A stretch of 64,000 bases of DNA from Amycolatopsis sp. CA-230715 (GTDB lineage Bacteria; Actinomycetota; Actinomycetes; Mycobacteriales; Pseudonocardiaceae). Below, piece by piece: positions 16,857-25,960 of this stretch; the first letter of the stretch is position 1, and the number at the start of each line of letters is the position of its first letter. The translations under genes were made by a program, and so were the position numbers. The notes below the pieces were generated by a model. It was given only the letters and a program-made list of their open reading frames with translations, was not told where the DNA came from and ran no database searches. Location of the stretch: assembly GCF_018736145.1 (NCBI RefSeq), contig NZ_CP059997.1:9857501-9921500 (forward strand), written 5' to 3'.

Positions 16857-18065
16857 CTACTTGATTTCGGTGTTGCGGACGATCTTCCCGCCCTCAACCT
16901 TGTAGGTCCACACGGTGGTCTTGGCGAGCTCGCCCTTGTCATCCCACTTGAAATGCTTGGTCAGACCCTGGCCGTCGTAGTTCTTGACGAAGTCGAGCAG
17001 CCCGGCGCGGTCCTTCTTGCCCGCGTCGATGCCCTTGAGCAGAATCGTCGCGAGGTCGTAGCCCTCGGGCGAATAGGTGCCGGGGTCCTTGCCGGTGGCC
17101 GCCTTGTACGCGGTGGTGAAGTCGGTGAACTGGTCCGCCGGAACGCACGGGCAGGTGAAGTACGCCTTGGCGGCGGCGTCACCGGCACCCTTGACGAACT
17201 CGTCGTCCTTCACACCGTCCGGGCCGACGAACTTGGCGTCGACGCCCGCGTCGGAGAGCTGCTGCGCGAAGGGAGCGGCTTCCTGGTAGTAGCCGGAGTA
17301 GAAGACGGCCTGCGGCGCCTTGCTCTTGATGTCGTTGACGACCGCGGCGAAGTCGATCTGCTTCGTCTTCACCGTCTGCTGGCAGGTGGCCTTCTCGCCG
17401 AGCGCCTTGGTGATCGCGTCGGCGAGACCGGTGCCGTACTCGGAGTCGTCGCGCACGACGCAGACCTTGTCCGCCTTCAGTTCCTGCGTGATGAACTGCG
17501 CGGCGGCGGGGCCCTGGCTGTTGTCGTTTCCGAGGCCCCGGAAGAAGGTCTTCCAGCCGTTCTGGCTCAGCGAGGGGTTGGTCGCCGACGGCGTGAGGGA
17601 CACCAAGCCCGCGCTGTTGAAGATGTTGCCCGCGGCCTTCGACTCACCGGAGAACGGGAGGCCGACCACGCCGATGATGGACTTGGTGTTCGCGAGCTGG
17701 GTGACGATGCCCGGCGCCTTGTCCGGGGTGCCCTCGGTCTCGAACTTCTCGAGCTTGACCTGGCAGCCGGGGTTCGCCTGGTTGTGTTCCTTCACCGCGA
17801 GGTCGACGCCGTTGAGGATGTTCACGCCGAGCGCCGCGTTGTTTCCGTTGATGGTGCCCGCGTAAGCGATCGAGGTGGGATCGCACTTGGCTTTGCCGTC
17901 GCCCGCCGGTTTGGCGGCGTCGGCTGCCTGGGCCGGGGCTGCCGCCTGCGACTGCGGCGGGTTGTCCCCACCGGAACCGCCTTCGGTCCGCGCTGAACAC
18001 GCGCCGAGGGCGACCGCGCCCACCGCCGCCAGCACGATGACCCGTGAGAGTCGTGCCTTCTGCAC
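16857..18065 (-). CDS. Branched-chain amino-acid ABC substrate-binding lipoprotein
   Basis: A 402-aa periplasmic-type binding protein of the LivJ/LivK fold (type I). A short signal peptide ends in the lipobox VALGAC, so the mature protein is anchored to the membrane outer face. I chose the GTG at 18065 because GGAGGAACGA precedes it directly; the longer frame starts in non-coding-looking sequence. Conserved parts include GVVGLPFSGESKAAG and CVVRDDSEYGTGLADAI. It is the first gene of the liv cluster, so a promoter is expected in 18066-18311. Confidence 0.92.
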   Translation of the reverse strand: MQKARLSRVIVLAAVGAVALGACSARTEGGSGGDNPPQSQAAAPAQAADAAKPAGDGKAKCDPTSIAYAGTINGNNAALGVNILNGVDLAVKEHNQANPGCQVKLEKFETEGTPDKAPGIVTQLANTKSIIGVVGLPFSGESKAAGNIFNSAGLVSLTPSATNPSLSQNGWKTFFRGLGNDNSQGPAAAQFITQELKADKVCVVRDDSEYGTGLADAITKALGEKATCQQTVKTKQIDFAAVVNDIKSKAPQAVFYSGYYQEAAPFAQQLSDAGVDAKFVGPDGVKDDEFVKGAGDAAAKAYFTCPCVPADQFTDFTTAYKAATGKDPGTYSPEGYDLATILLKGIDAGKKDRAGLLDFVKNYDGQGLTKHFKWDDKGELAKTTVWTYKVEGGKIVRNTEIK

Positions 18066-18311
18066 TCGTTCCTCCAAATGCCAACTAGCCGCTGGTGGGC
18101 GGCAGTCCCCGCGACAGGGACCTGATCTGGTCGCTGAACGTAGCCGCCCGACGGGGCGTTGCACAGCGTCAGTCAAGGTCTTGTATCCACATCGTGACGG
18201 GGGCCACGAGGGTTTACCTATGATTCACGCCCATTAGTGTGAATGCAATGGAGGAATGGGCAACAACGAGTGATCAAACAGTCCGACCCGTAGCAGCGTA
18301 ACTACGGAAAG
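18066..18311. promoter_or_regulatory. Intergenic region upstream of the liv cluster
   Basis: This 246-bp space lies between the pdtaR stop and the binding-protein start, both minus strand, and must hold the liv promoter and the pdtaR terminator. No clear operator or -35/-10 pair could be identified by eye. Confidence 0.4.
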
Positions 18312-18929
18312 TCAGCGAGTGCCGATGTTCTCGACGACCGCCTCGGCGACGGCCTTCATCGTGGTGCGGCGGTCCATCGCGGTGCGCTGGATCCAGCGGA
18401 ACGCGTCCGGCTCGCTCAGCCCCTGCTCGCTCATCAGCAGGCCCTTCGCCCTGTCGATGACCTTGCGGGTCTCGAGCCGGTCGGTGAGCCCGGCGACCTC
18501 GGACTCCAGCGCCTGCAGCTCGGCGAACCTGCTCACCGCGAGCTCGATCGCCGGCACCAGGTCCCGCTTCGCGAAGGGCTTCACCAGGTAGGCCATGGTG
18601 CCCGCGTCACGCGCGCGCTCCACGAGGTCGCGCTGGCTGAACGCGGTCAGGATGACGACCGGCGCGATCCGGTCACCGGTGATCTTCGAGGCCGCCTCGA
18701 TACCGTCGAGCTTGGGCATCTTGACGTCGAGGATGACGAGGTCCGGCTTCAGCTCCGCGGCGAGCGAGATGGCTTCCTCGCCATCGCCCGCTTCGCCGAC
18801 CACCGAGTAGCCCTCTTCGCGCAGCATCTCGACGAGGTCGAGGCGGATCAGTGCTTCGTCTTCGGCAACGAGCACCCGACGCTGCGGCGTGGCGACGGTC
18901 TCGCCGGCCTCGGCAGCCTGTTCGGTCAC
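18312..18929 (-). CDS. pdtaR: ANTAR-domain response regulator (PdtaR-like)
   Basis: A 205-aa response regulator whose output binds RNA. The receiver domain shows the acidic pair in VAEDEALIR, the phospho-acceptor Asp in LVILDVKMPKLDG and the Lys in YLVKPFAKRD. The ANTAR domain (about residues 135-197, LETRKVIDRAKGLLM...AFRWIQRTAM) binds tandem hairpins in mRNA leaders and causes antitermination. It matches mycobacterial PdtaR (Rv1626) in length and order. The partner kinase PdtaS is not in the window. Confidence 0.93.
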   Translation of the reverse strand: MTEQAAEAGETVATPQRRVLVAEDEALIRLDLVEMLREEGYSVVGEAGDGEEAISLAAELKPDLVILDVKMPKLDGIEAASKITGDRIAPVVILTAFSQRDLVERARDAGTMAYLVKPFAKRDLVPAIELAVSRFAELQALESEVAGLTDRLETRKVIDRAKGLLMSEQGLSEPDAFRWIQRTAMDRRTTMKAVAEAVVENIGTR

Positions 18930-19153
18930 CGGGGTCCTCCTGCGTGGCTCGGTGTGTGGTCAACGGGTCTGGACGCGGCGGGCCGCGAACCAAAAGCCTA
19001 CCGGGAACGATCCAGTCCGACAGATGGCGTTCACCACGTCGGGCGCATCTCACTCCCGGCACGGAACCACGACCGATGAGCCGGACACGCTTTGCTGGTC
19101 GGCGTGCCGACCAGGCGGCCCCGATGCCTTCGGTGGTACCGCGAGGTCAAGCC

Positions 19154-19198
19154 TGGTGCCCCCGGTGCGACTCGAACGCACACTGGACGGATTTTGAG
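19154..19198 (-). tRNA. 3' half of a tRNA gene (integration scar)
   Basis: Read on the minus strand, the segment gives the 3' side of an anticodon loop (CTCAAAA, a CAA-type anticodon), a 3' anticodon stem TCCGT, a T arm GTGCG-TTCGAGT-CGCAC, acceptor CGGGGGC, discriminator A and CCA. The expected 5' anticodon stem, D arm and 5' acceptor strand are absent; sequence departs exactly at the 5' edge of the anticodon loop. This is the pattern left when a tyrosine recombinase integrates at a tRNA anticodon loop. The amino-acid identity (Leu-like) is tentative because the variable loop is short. Confidence 0.65.
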
Positions 19199-19406
19199 GG
19201 GATTCACCGAACTGCGCCTGACCTGCACCAAGATCCAGAGTGTACGCGGTGAGACCGCAAATAGACCGCACCGAGGTAGCCGCGCGGTCCTGGTCACGCC
19301 TCGTCGGCATCAGTGATCTCGGCGCGGTCCATGGTTCGGCTCGCGACTCCGGACGGACGCGAGCCCAGAAGGTATCGACGACGCGGTTGGCTCCTTTCGG
19401 CCGTGT

Positions 19407-19757
19407 TCAGGGTCGGAGCCGGTCTTGCTGCGGGTCGTAGCACACCAGGCTGTGCTGTGCCGCCAGCTCCGCGACGTGGTTAGCGACCTCTTCGAGTCGA
19501 TCGTCGCTGTGTCTGATGTTGACGGTCAGGATCGGGCCGTTGGTGTCGCCCGTACCTCCGGTAGCCCACGGGGATTCGGCATCGTGGTCGAGATCGCCCC
19601 ACCGCCGTACGAGTGCCTCGGTGAACCGTGTGATCGCGGCGGTCCCCGAGACGGGGTCGCCTTCAAGGTAGCGCTCGGCGAGGTCGGCGAACACTTCGCA
19701 GGCTTCATCGTCGCTGTCCGGCCGCGGGCCTTCCCAGACAACCAGGTCATAGCTCAT
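19407..19757 (-). CDS. Hypothetical protein starting MSYDLVVWEG
   Basis: A 116-aa acidic soluble protein with a well-formed start (MSYDLVVWEGPRP), which I recognise as common to a family of small uncharacterised actinobacterial proteins. It has aromatic and acidic residues throughout and no membrane segment or known catalytic motif. Small acidic proteins of this kind are often immunity proteins, but nothing here proves that. It stands alone at the left edge of the accessory island, just inside the half-tRNA. Confidence 0.7.
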   Translation of the reverse strand: MSYDLVVWEGPRPDSDDEACEVFADLAERYLEGDPVSGTAAITRFTEALVRRWGDLDHDAESPWATGGTGDTNGPILTVNIRHSDDRLEEVANHVAELAAQHSLVCYDPQQDRLRP

Positions 19758-20440
19758 GGACGAACCATGTCATCATCGACCGACATTTCGTGGTGCGAAC
19801 TTAGGTCGTGACGTGAGGTTCGCCCGATCATTCGGACTCAATGTTCATGATCGGTTTTCTCTCTGTAGGCGACCTGCTGTTGTCTGAGGCTGGGTAGGTC
19901 TTAGATCGACGCAATAGCCCGCACCCACCCTGTCCGACGGCGGCTTGGGTAAGCCGGATACCGTCACCGCGTGCAATCGACGCGTGCGCGTGATGGAAGA
20001 GCCGACCGACTGTCGCGGTGGCCAACATCCTCGGCTGTATCCCGTCACACTCTCACGGAGGCATGTTCGCGCTCACACCCAATGCGCAGCGCTCGACAAT
20101 GGCCTATTCCAGGTCTCGTTCCAGGCGGCGCTGACTCCCGCCATGCATGACTTCAGGCCAGGAAGTTGGTCGTGTTTTTGTCGGGTCTCTGCACGGCCTC
20201 CATTCGGTCCGAGCGGAAACTCAAGTCGGCCCCTTCTGATGTCACGGGCCGATCCAGGTCTTCCTAGCGGCCTCGATGAGTCCTGCGATGGACCGCGACG
20301 ACGCCTCGTCTAGAAGTGGTTGCTGGGCCCGTGCTCCATAGCCCAGCCGCCCTTCACATAGGTCCACGCGCCAGCCGACCCCAACTCCTCGACCTCATCG
20401 GTCGTCTCGTCGTCGCCGCCGATCTCCGCCACTGCACGCC
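19758..20440. other. No supported gene
   Basis: The frames present here are short and lack family features, ribosome-binding sites or plausible composition. The stretch looks like decayed sequence within the island. Confidence 0.5.
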
Positions 20441-20689
20441 CTGGACGAAACCGGGGCTCTGATTCGCCGACGTCCAGGCACTGACCCGGAGTCACAGGCC
20501 GAACGCCGCCTCGCCCACCGAGCCGAACATCGGGTGCTCGACGACATCACTATGGAAGCTGAGGCTCATCAGGTCACTGTAAAAAAGCTGGCCGAGGCGA
20601 TAACCATCACGACCCGTGCGCTCCGCGGTACCCGGCCTACCAGCAGGAAGCGGCTCTCGGCACTGTTCCGAGCCGCCGTGGCATGGTGA
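20441..20689 (+). pseudogene. C-terminal fragment of an unidentified protein
   Basis: The frame ending TGA at 20687-20689 has protein-like composition. It includes EHRVLDDITMEAEAHQVTVK and continues with a helix-turn-helix-like segment (KLAEAITITTRALRG) and a basic tail. No start codon with a ribosome-binding site is visible, and the frame degenerates upstream of about 20440. I read it as the remaining C-terminus of a gene whose beginning was lost. Identity is unknown. Confidence 0.3.
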
Positions 20690-20889
20690 TCCACCGGGTG
20701 CGGCGTACCTTCACCAGTTCAGGCCGTCCATCTCGTCGCGCTCGTCCCTGACTGGGAACATTCGAGGAACCTCGGCCTCTGTCGGCTCTGGGTACATGAC
20801 CTCGGACACGGCGGCGTCATAGGCATCGTCAAGTCCGACTCCGCTCGTGCCGAGCATGCCTTCCCAATCGAATCCCATGTCCAGGAACC

Positions 20890-21732
20890 CTATCCGTACT
20901 CTGCCAGGATTCGGGCGACGCGGGCATTGAGCTCATCGGCTCGGGCGAAGATCGCGGCCTCTTCCTCGGGGGTGATCCGCTGCGGTTCTCCGGCAGCCTC
21001 GCGATCGACCCCGCGGCTCGGCGCGACAGGCGCCACGACCAGGGTCTCCATCGCCGGTATCAGGGCCGAGAGCGACGACGGGTGCATCGAGCCGTACAGG
21101 TCGATGTAGCCCCACTGATCGATCGCCGGGAGGAGGTTCGGGTGGTTGGGCCAGTTGAACCAGCCGGGGCTCGGATCGTTTCGTTCGTGCCGGTGGGACG
21201 CGTCGGTGGCTTGGTCGCGTCGGTGGCCCAGTTCGCGGACAGCTCGTTGCGACCAGTCGTTGTTCGTGCCGATGACCTCGAGCCACGACCATACGGCGCA
21301 CGCTGGGCATGATGCCTCATCGTCTGTCCGCCCGATCCGCGGACGCAGGTCTCGCAGTCTGGACGGGGTAAGCCGACGCGCCTGGCCCCGGGTCAACCCC
21401 AGGCCTCCGTGGCCCGCCGGCGCAAGCAGGACCGCGGCGAACAGCAGTCTGCGCAGTCGCAGGCGCGTGATCCATTGGATCGCGGGGTCGGCGATACGCA
21501 CCGAACCACCGCGGACAAGACGCCACAGCGCGGTGTCGTCGTCTCGAAGAGCAGACGGCCATGCCGAGGCCGCGGTGCCGACGGGCATCGGACGCAGCGC
21601 ATCGAGCACAGTGAGGGACGGCCCTGCCTGCCGTGCGAACAGGTCTAGCGTCGTCTCGTCCCGGCGGTCGACCGGAGTTTCGGTGACCGCGCACCAGTCA
21701 AGCCAGAGATCGGGCAGAACGGTGTCTGTCAT
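20890..21732 (-). CDS. Hypothetical protein with a CxxC motif
   Basis: A 280-aa protein not matching a family I can name. The N-terminal half is helical and hydrophobic-basic (RLRLRRLLFAAVLLAPAG). A central EASCPACAVWSWLEVIG has a CxxC pair that could bind metal. The C-terminal half contains WFNWPNHPNLLPAIDQWGYIDLYGS and an acidic helix (TPEEEAAIFARADELNARVARI). It is transcribed in the same direction as the 580-aa coiled-coil gene 82 bp upstream, so the two may be an operon. Confidence 0.65.
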   Translation of the reverse strand: MTDTVLPDLWLDWCAVTETPVDRRDETTLDLFARQAGPSLTVLDALRPMPVGTAASAWPSALRDDDTALWRLVRGGSVRIADPAIQWITRLRLRRLLFAAVLLAPAGHGGLGLTRGQARRLTPSRLRDLRPRIGRTDDEASCPACAVWSWLEVIGTNNDWSQRAVRELGHRRDQATDASHRHERNDPSPGWFNWPNHPNLLPAIDQWGYIDLYGSMHPSSLSALIPAMETLVVAPVAPSRGVDREAAGEPQRITPEEEAAIFARADELNARVARILAEYG

Positions 21733-21814
21733 TCGTCCAGACTGTCACCTGCGCCACACGATGTGCGCGCTCATCGAGTCACAGGTAGCGACTGCGTTCT
21801 TCGTGGGTTACGAC

Positions 21815-23557
21815 CTAGTTGGTTTTGGTGTTAGGTAGGTGCGGACCGAGGTAGCCCACGCACAGCACGCCGCTGTGGCCAGTGTCGTCGAGGAAGTGCA
21901 GACGCGGTGCGGGAGGTTTGAACTTCTCGAGCGCGATGTGCGCGCCGAAGAACCCGTAGCCGCTCGGGTCGACTTCCTCAGGTACCCGGAATACCCGCGC
22001 GCTGCGAAGTCGATCATTGGCGATCACTGCCTCGGATTCGCTCAGCTTGAGTGCGTGCAGGCCAATCAGTGCTCCCGGCTGGCCGCTCCGGATGAACTCC
22101 CGCAGAGTCGCAGGTCCTGTCTTCGTTGAGCCGCCGGTATGACGAGCCACGGCGTAGGCGTTGAGCGTGCTGAGCGCGGCCCACGCTTTCCGGCGCCACG
22201 CCCCAGCCTTCTCGTCTTCATCGAGTGTCGCCGCGGGAGCGTCCGCTGCGGTGAACACCAGATGCGGAAAAGTGGTCCGGGCGGCGTCGAGGAGGTCAGG
22301 GAACGTCGCGAACTCCCGTACTGGCTCGTGTCCGACTATGCCCGTCGAAACACGTGGTGAGACGTCGGCGAGCATGTCGGTGATCTTGCGTAATGCGTCG
22401 TCCAGTTCGTCTTCGGTGTCCTCCAGCGCCGCAGCGTACCGGGCCATCATCTCGTGCAACTGGGTATTCTCGGTGGCGAGATCAGCGCCATGGGAGAGTT
22501 CGACAACCCGAGCTCGCAGCTCACGCAACTTCTCCGCGTCGGCGGCACAGCGACGCTGCAGCTCGGCATGAGCACGCTGCTCGATGTCCAGACTGCGGCG
22601 GGTCGCCGCGAGTTCTCGGCGCAGTCGCTCTGCCTCGCTGGCCTCCAGCTGTGCGTGCGTCGTCTCCGTGACGAAGGGATCCTCGCGTCGCCACCACTCA
22701 GTCACAATCGGGTCGTCCCGCCACATCGCGGGCAATTCGGCGGCGCGACGCCACAGCAGAAGAGGCGCCAGCATGGTCTCACGTGGGACATCCTGGAGTT
22801 TAATAGCAGTCGTGCGGCTGGCAACGATAGTGTCGGGCTGTCCATCGCACGGCGCGGTGAACAAGCGGTAGCCGGTCGGAAGCTGGTGTGCGAGGGGGAT
22901 GCGGGCGTTGATGACCTGCCGGAGCCCCTCATCGATCGAGACAACCTGCAGGAGCCCTGACCACCCGCGCACATCACAGACAACGGCAGCCTGGTTGAGG
23001 ACCAACAAGCTGGCAGACCGCTCCGGCGCCGTGATGCCCTGCGTTAGCAGTGCCGCGATCTGCTCGCGCTGCGCGCGTCCGTCGAGGTGGTTCAGCCGAC
23101 GGGCGTCGATATTGAGGCCACCGCGGTCGAAGACGTCGGCGAACGCTGTGAGCCCGACACGCTCGGCTGGTGGCTCGAACTGTGGACGCCATGGCCTGGT
23201 CGCGGCCGCGGCCAGCAGCCACCGAACCCGCTCCTCCCCCGGGCTGTGCCTCATCACCAGCAGGGCCGCGACCTCAACGCGAAGTTTCGGTTCGGCCCAG
23301 ACGACCTCGACTTCGAGTCGATGTTCGGGCTCAGTCTCGATGAGCCGTTTCGCCGCCACCTCGTACGGACCACGCGAGCCTTCAACCTGCTGACCAGAGG
23401 TGAAAATCTCATGCAGAAGACGCAATGGACGTTCGTCAGTCACGGCGATGTATCCGTCGTGCCAAAGCCGATGCAACGCTGGAGGCCGTGTTGCACTCCG
23501 TGTGCTGGCACTAGCCACACTGTGGTCGCTCGTGGTAACGGAGGGTTCGCGAGTCAC
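21815..23557 (-). CDS. Large hypothetical protein with central coiled coil
   Basis: A 580-aa protein in three parts. The N-terminal region (about 1-300) is globular and mixed, with VGLTAFADVFDRGGLNIDARRL. The middle (about 310-410) is a charged coiled coil (LEASEAERLRRELAATRRSL and further heptads). The C-terminal region (about 420-580) ends in a compact domain closing with HSGVLCVGYLGPHLPNTKTN. An N-terminal globular domain, coiled coil and small C-terminal domain is a layout seen in some bacterial toxins and defence proteins, but no catalytic motif is identifiable. The first start (MTREPS) has no strong ribosome-binding site, so the true start may be inside. Confidence 0.7.
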   Translation of the reverse strand: MTREPSVTTSDHSVASASTRSATRPPALHRLWHDGYIAVTDERPLRLLHEIFTSGQQVEGSRGPYEVAAKRLIETEPEHRLEVEVVWAEPKLRVEVAALLVMRHSPGEERVRWLLAAAATRPWRPQFEPPAERVGLTAFADVFDRGGLNIDARRLNHLDGRAQREQIAALLTQGITAPERSASLLVLNQAAVVCDVRGWSGLLQVVSIDEGLRQVINARIPLAHQLPTGYRLFTAPCDGQPDTIVASRTTAIKLQDVPRETMLAPLLLWRRAAELPAMWRDDPIVTEWWRREDPFVTETTHAQLEASEAERLRRELAATRRSLDIEQRAHAELQRRCAADAEKLRELRARVVELSHGADLATENTQLHEMMARYAAALEDTEDELDDALRKITDMLADVSPRVSTGIVGHEPVREFATFPDLLDAARTTFPHLVFTAADAPAATLDEDEKAGAWRRKAWAALSTLNAYAVARHTGGSTKTGPATLREFIRSGQPGALIGLHALKLSESEAVIANDRLRSARVFRVPEEVDPSGYGFFGAHIALEKFKPPAPRLHFLDDTGHSGVLCVGYLGPHLPNTKTN

Positions 23558-23778
23558 GGTTCAGGAGTATCCCGCACGCGCGACTCCCATGATGAGGCGC
23601 CCGCGATGCTGTGGACGGCGGTCGATGTGCGCAGACGTTGTGCTGGTGGGAGTACAAACGAACGCACCAAGGGTCGGCTCGCGTCTGTGAAGGTGTCCGC
23701 CCGCACAGACCGACTTGCTCGTTCACACTCGGATCGATCGCCCCTGACCAGACCGGCCCTGAACACATCCACACCCGG

Positions 23779-24099
23779 CTACTGGCTGGCGGCTGAGTCG
23801 AACTCGGTAATGACGAAGTGACCGGTATCTTCCCGCATACTGATCACACCTCGCTTGCCTTGAGCTCGACACAACGAAATGTATTCGACCAGGGCGACAG
23901 TCGCCGCGTCACCAGCCGCGGCTACATTTCCCACCACATGGGTCACTTGGTTGATATCAGTGATGCTCGACGTGGAATCCGTTTCGAGCAACGACAACGT
24001 GACTCGCAGGTCGCTTCCGCGCACGTGAGTGTGCACGACCTGGTCGACGCGAACAAAGCCAGACTGAGTTTTCAGCCATAGGTCCACTAGATCAGCCAT
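23779..24099 (-). CDS. Small hypothetical protein
   Basis: A 106-aa soluble protein (MADLVDLWLKTQSGFVRVDQ...) with alternating hydrophobic and polar residues suggesting a beta-rich fold. It has no recognised motif. It stands alone, between the 580-aa gene on the same strand and a divergent gene pair. Confidence 0.5.
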   Translation of the reverse strand: MADLVDLWLKTQSGFVRVDQVVHTHVRGSDLRVTLSLLETDSTSSITDINQVTHVVGNVAAAGDAATVALVEYISLCRAQGKRGVISMREDTGHFVITEFDSAASQ

Positions 24100-24279
24100 G
24101 GAAACACCCTAGCCCGCGCTGGCGTTCGAGTCCCGCTGATCTGCGGGGTTCTGCTCTCGGTGGCGTCTGGCACTCAGCGCACAGATACCGACGACACACC
24201 GGACGGTGCCGTACGCCCACGATGCAGACCACTGCTGCGAAGCTGGACGCCGACAAAAGATCGGTTGAGGAGTTCGGAC

Positions 24280-25032
24280 GTGCAGGACTTGGGCGACATG
24301 GCATTGACGCTGTACACGGGCCTCGATGTCGGCAACGACAACGAGCAGTACGCAGCAATGATCGCCGTGGACAGGCGCGGCACGCAGAGGATCACACCGT
24401 TTGGCACCAAGGTCGACCTGCTGCTCGAGGTCGCCCTCAAATACGGCTTGACCAGGCTGACTAGCTACCGGACCTTGGACCCATCCAGCATCTCGCTGGT
24501 GCCGGGCTGGGCACTGACCGTGGAACCGGCGGGATTCGTGACGATCGACTACGGTCCCGGGCAGCGGCTGATCAACACTCGATTGGAGTGTCCTGATCGC
24601 TGGTTGGCGGCCGCGACTGCCCGCAGGGCGGTGAACCTCCTGGTCGTGGGCGGAGCCGGAGCCGCCCCCATAATCCAGACGGGAACCGACGCGCTCGCCG
24701 GACTCGATGCTGCCGCCCAGCGCGGGCTTCTGGCTGGCGGCGCGATATCGTTCGCCGGCCGGCCGGGCACCGCGGAAGAGACTTCGGAGGATCAGATGAA
24801 CTGGCCGGTGCGCGGCCTGACCATCTCCGGGCAAGGCGGCGTGTTCGCGTTGAACATCAGCAGTCCGAACAAGGGGCTCATCAGCTCCTTCCCGCTGCAC
24901 CCACACGAGGTCACGCCGTTGGCGAAAGCGTTTTGCCGCGCGGCGGCCGACAGCGACGAGCCGCTCAATGTCTCGGAGATCGTCCACGCGGTGACTGGCC
25001 GCCGCATGCCCCACCCGGCCGCGGATGATTGA
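24280..25032 (+). CDS. Hypothetical protein coupled to a kinase-like gene
   Basis: A 250-aa soluble protein of unknown family. It has beta-strand-rich blocks, e.g. MALTLYTGLDVGNDNEQYAA, SLVPGWALTVEPAGFVTIDY and GGVFALNISSPNK. I chose the GTG at 24280 because GAGGAG lies seven bases upstream; ATG at 24298 is the alternative. The stop overlaps the start of the following aminoglycoside-phosphotransferase-like gene by eight bases, so the two are translationally coupled and probably work together. Confidence 0.65.
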   Translation: MQDLGDMALTLYTGLDVGNDNEQYAAMIAVDRRGTQRITPFGTKVDLLLEVALKYGLTRLTSYRTLDPSSISLVPGWALTVEPAGFVTIDYGPGQRLINTRLECPDRWLAAATARRAVNLLVVGGAGAAPIIQTGTDALAGLDAAAQRGLLAGGAISFAGRPGTAEETSEDQMNWPVRGLTISGQGGVFALNISSPNKGLISSFPLHPHEVTPLAKAFCRAAADSDEPLNVSEIVHAVTGRRMPHPAADD

Positions 25033-25960
25033 CGGACACGCCCGTCCCGGCAACGTAGGCGGCCTGATCGCGCTGCACGTGCCCCAGGTTGTTCCTGACA
25101 GGATCGTGATCGTGTCAGGAACAACCTCCAAGACGAGCGACTCAATCGAAGGCGCTTTACGGCGCGCACTCGGGATGCCGGTCCTGCCTGTCAATCTCCC
25201 AGCTGATTTCCACAACAGCCACTACGTTGCCACGATGTCCACTGGCCGCAAGGCGTTCGTGAAGGTCTTCGACGACGTGTGCTACTGGCGTCGGACGATC
25301 GCCGCTGTCGCACCAGCGCAGGTGCTGCGAACACCCCGCTTGCTCGATCACGGGGAACTCGGCCATGACCGCTGGTGGATCAGCTACGAGTGGGTCGAGA
25401 TGGAGCCGTTCACCCCGACAGCGGAGAACCTGCGGCAGATCGGAAGGATGCTCGGTCGGCTGCACGCCGGCACCCATGGCGCAACAGAGGGATTCGCTCG
25501 GCACGATCTGGACGCCGAGATCACCGAACGCGCTGCCGCGCTAGCCAAGCTCGACGCGGACGCCGCCGATCGGGTCCGGGCGCTGTCTGCGCGGTGGACA
25601 CCCACCGCGTCGCCCGACGACATCGGGTTGATCCACGGCGATTTCCACTGGCGCAACGTGGGCATGGCCGACGGCGCCCCGGTCCTGTTCGATCTGGAGA
25701 ACATGCAGGCGGCACAGCCGATCGTGGATTTCGGGAAGCTGGTGGACCTTGACGGCCTAGCCGATGACACCCAGCGGGAAGCGTTCTTCCAGGGCTACGA
25801 ACGGCACGCCGCTCCGGTATGGCCGTGGCCGGAGGCGATGCGCGTGGTGCGGTTGTGGACCACGGTCGGGGTCCTGGTGTACTCCCTGACCCTCGGCTTC
25901 AACAACTTCGCCGCGCACGGGCGCCGACGCCTCGCCGAACTCGAAGCCCTCGACGCCTGA
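25025..25960 (+). CDS. Aminoglycoside-phosphotransferase-family (kinase-fold) protein
   Basis: A 311-aa protein with the APH/choline-kinase fold. A beta-hairpin and lysine segment GRKAFVKVFDD lies near residue 77. The catalytic loop reads IHGDFHWRNV (about 200-209) and the metal-binding motif is LFDLENM. This family phosphorylates small molecules such as antibiotics or sugars, or acts as a pseudokinase. The N-terminal 30 codons include a perfect 15-bp inverted repeat (25086-25127), so the true start may be the GTG at 25113. It is coupled to the unknown upstream gene, and no known resistance subfamily is apparent. Confidence 0.8.
   Translation: MIDGHARPGNVGGLIALHVPQVVPDRIVIVSGTTSKTSDSIEGALRRALGMPVLPVNLPADFHNSHYVATMSTGRKAFVKVFDDVCYWRRTIAAVAPAQVLRTPRLLDHGELGHDRWWISYEWVEMEPFTPTAENLRQIGRMLGRLHAGTHGATEGFARHDLDAEITERAAALAKLDADAADRVRALSARWTPTASPDDIGLIHGDFHWRNVGMADGAPVLFDLENMQAAQPIVDFGKLVDLDGLADDTQREAFFQGYERHAAPVWPWPEAMRVVRLWTTVGVLVYSLTLGFNNFAAHGRRRLAELEALDA
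25086..25127 (+). repeat. Perfect 15-bp inverted repeat near a gene start
   Basis: Arms AGGTTGTTCCTGACA (25086-25100) and TGTCAGGAACAACCT (25113-25127) flank a 12-base loop. It lies 60 bases inside the longest kinase-like frame. It could be an intragenic attenuator, an operator, or evidence that the gene starts at 25113. Confidence 0.7.

Noticed and set aside
19154..19260. Complete tRNA gene
   Set aside because: Only the 3' half folds; the sequence beyond the anticodon loop cannot form the 5' acceptor, D arm or anticodon stem.
20310..20495. 61-codon minus-strand frame as a gene
   Set aside because: No ribosome-binding site or family feature was found, and it partly overlaps a better plus-strand coding remnant.
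24280..25960. Known aminoglycoside-resistance cassette
   Set aside because: The kinase motifs fit the broad APH fold only; no resistance subfamily signature is present and the partner is unrelated to resistance.
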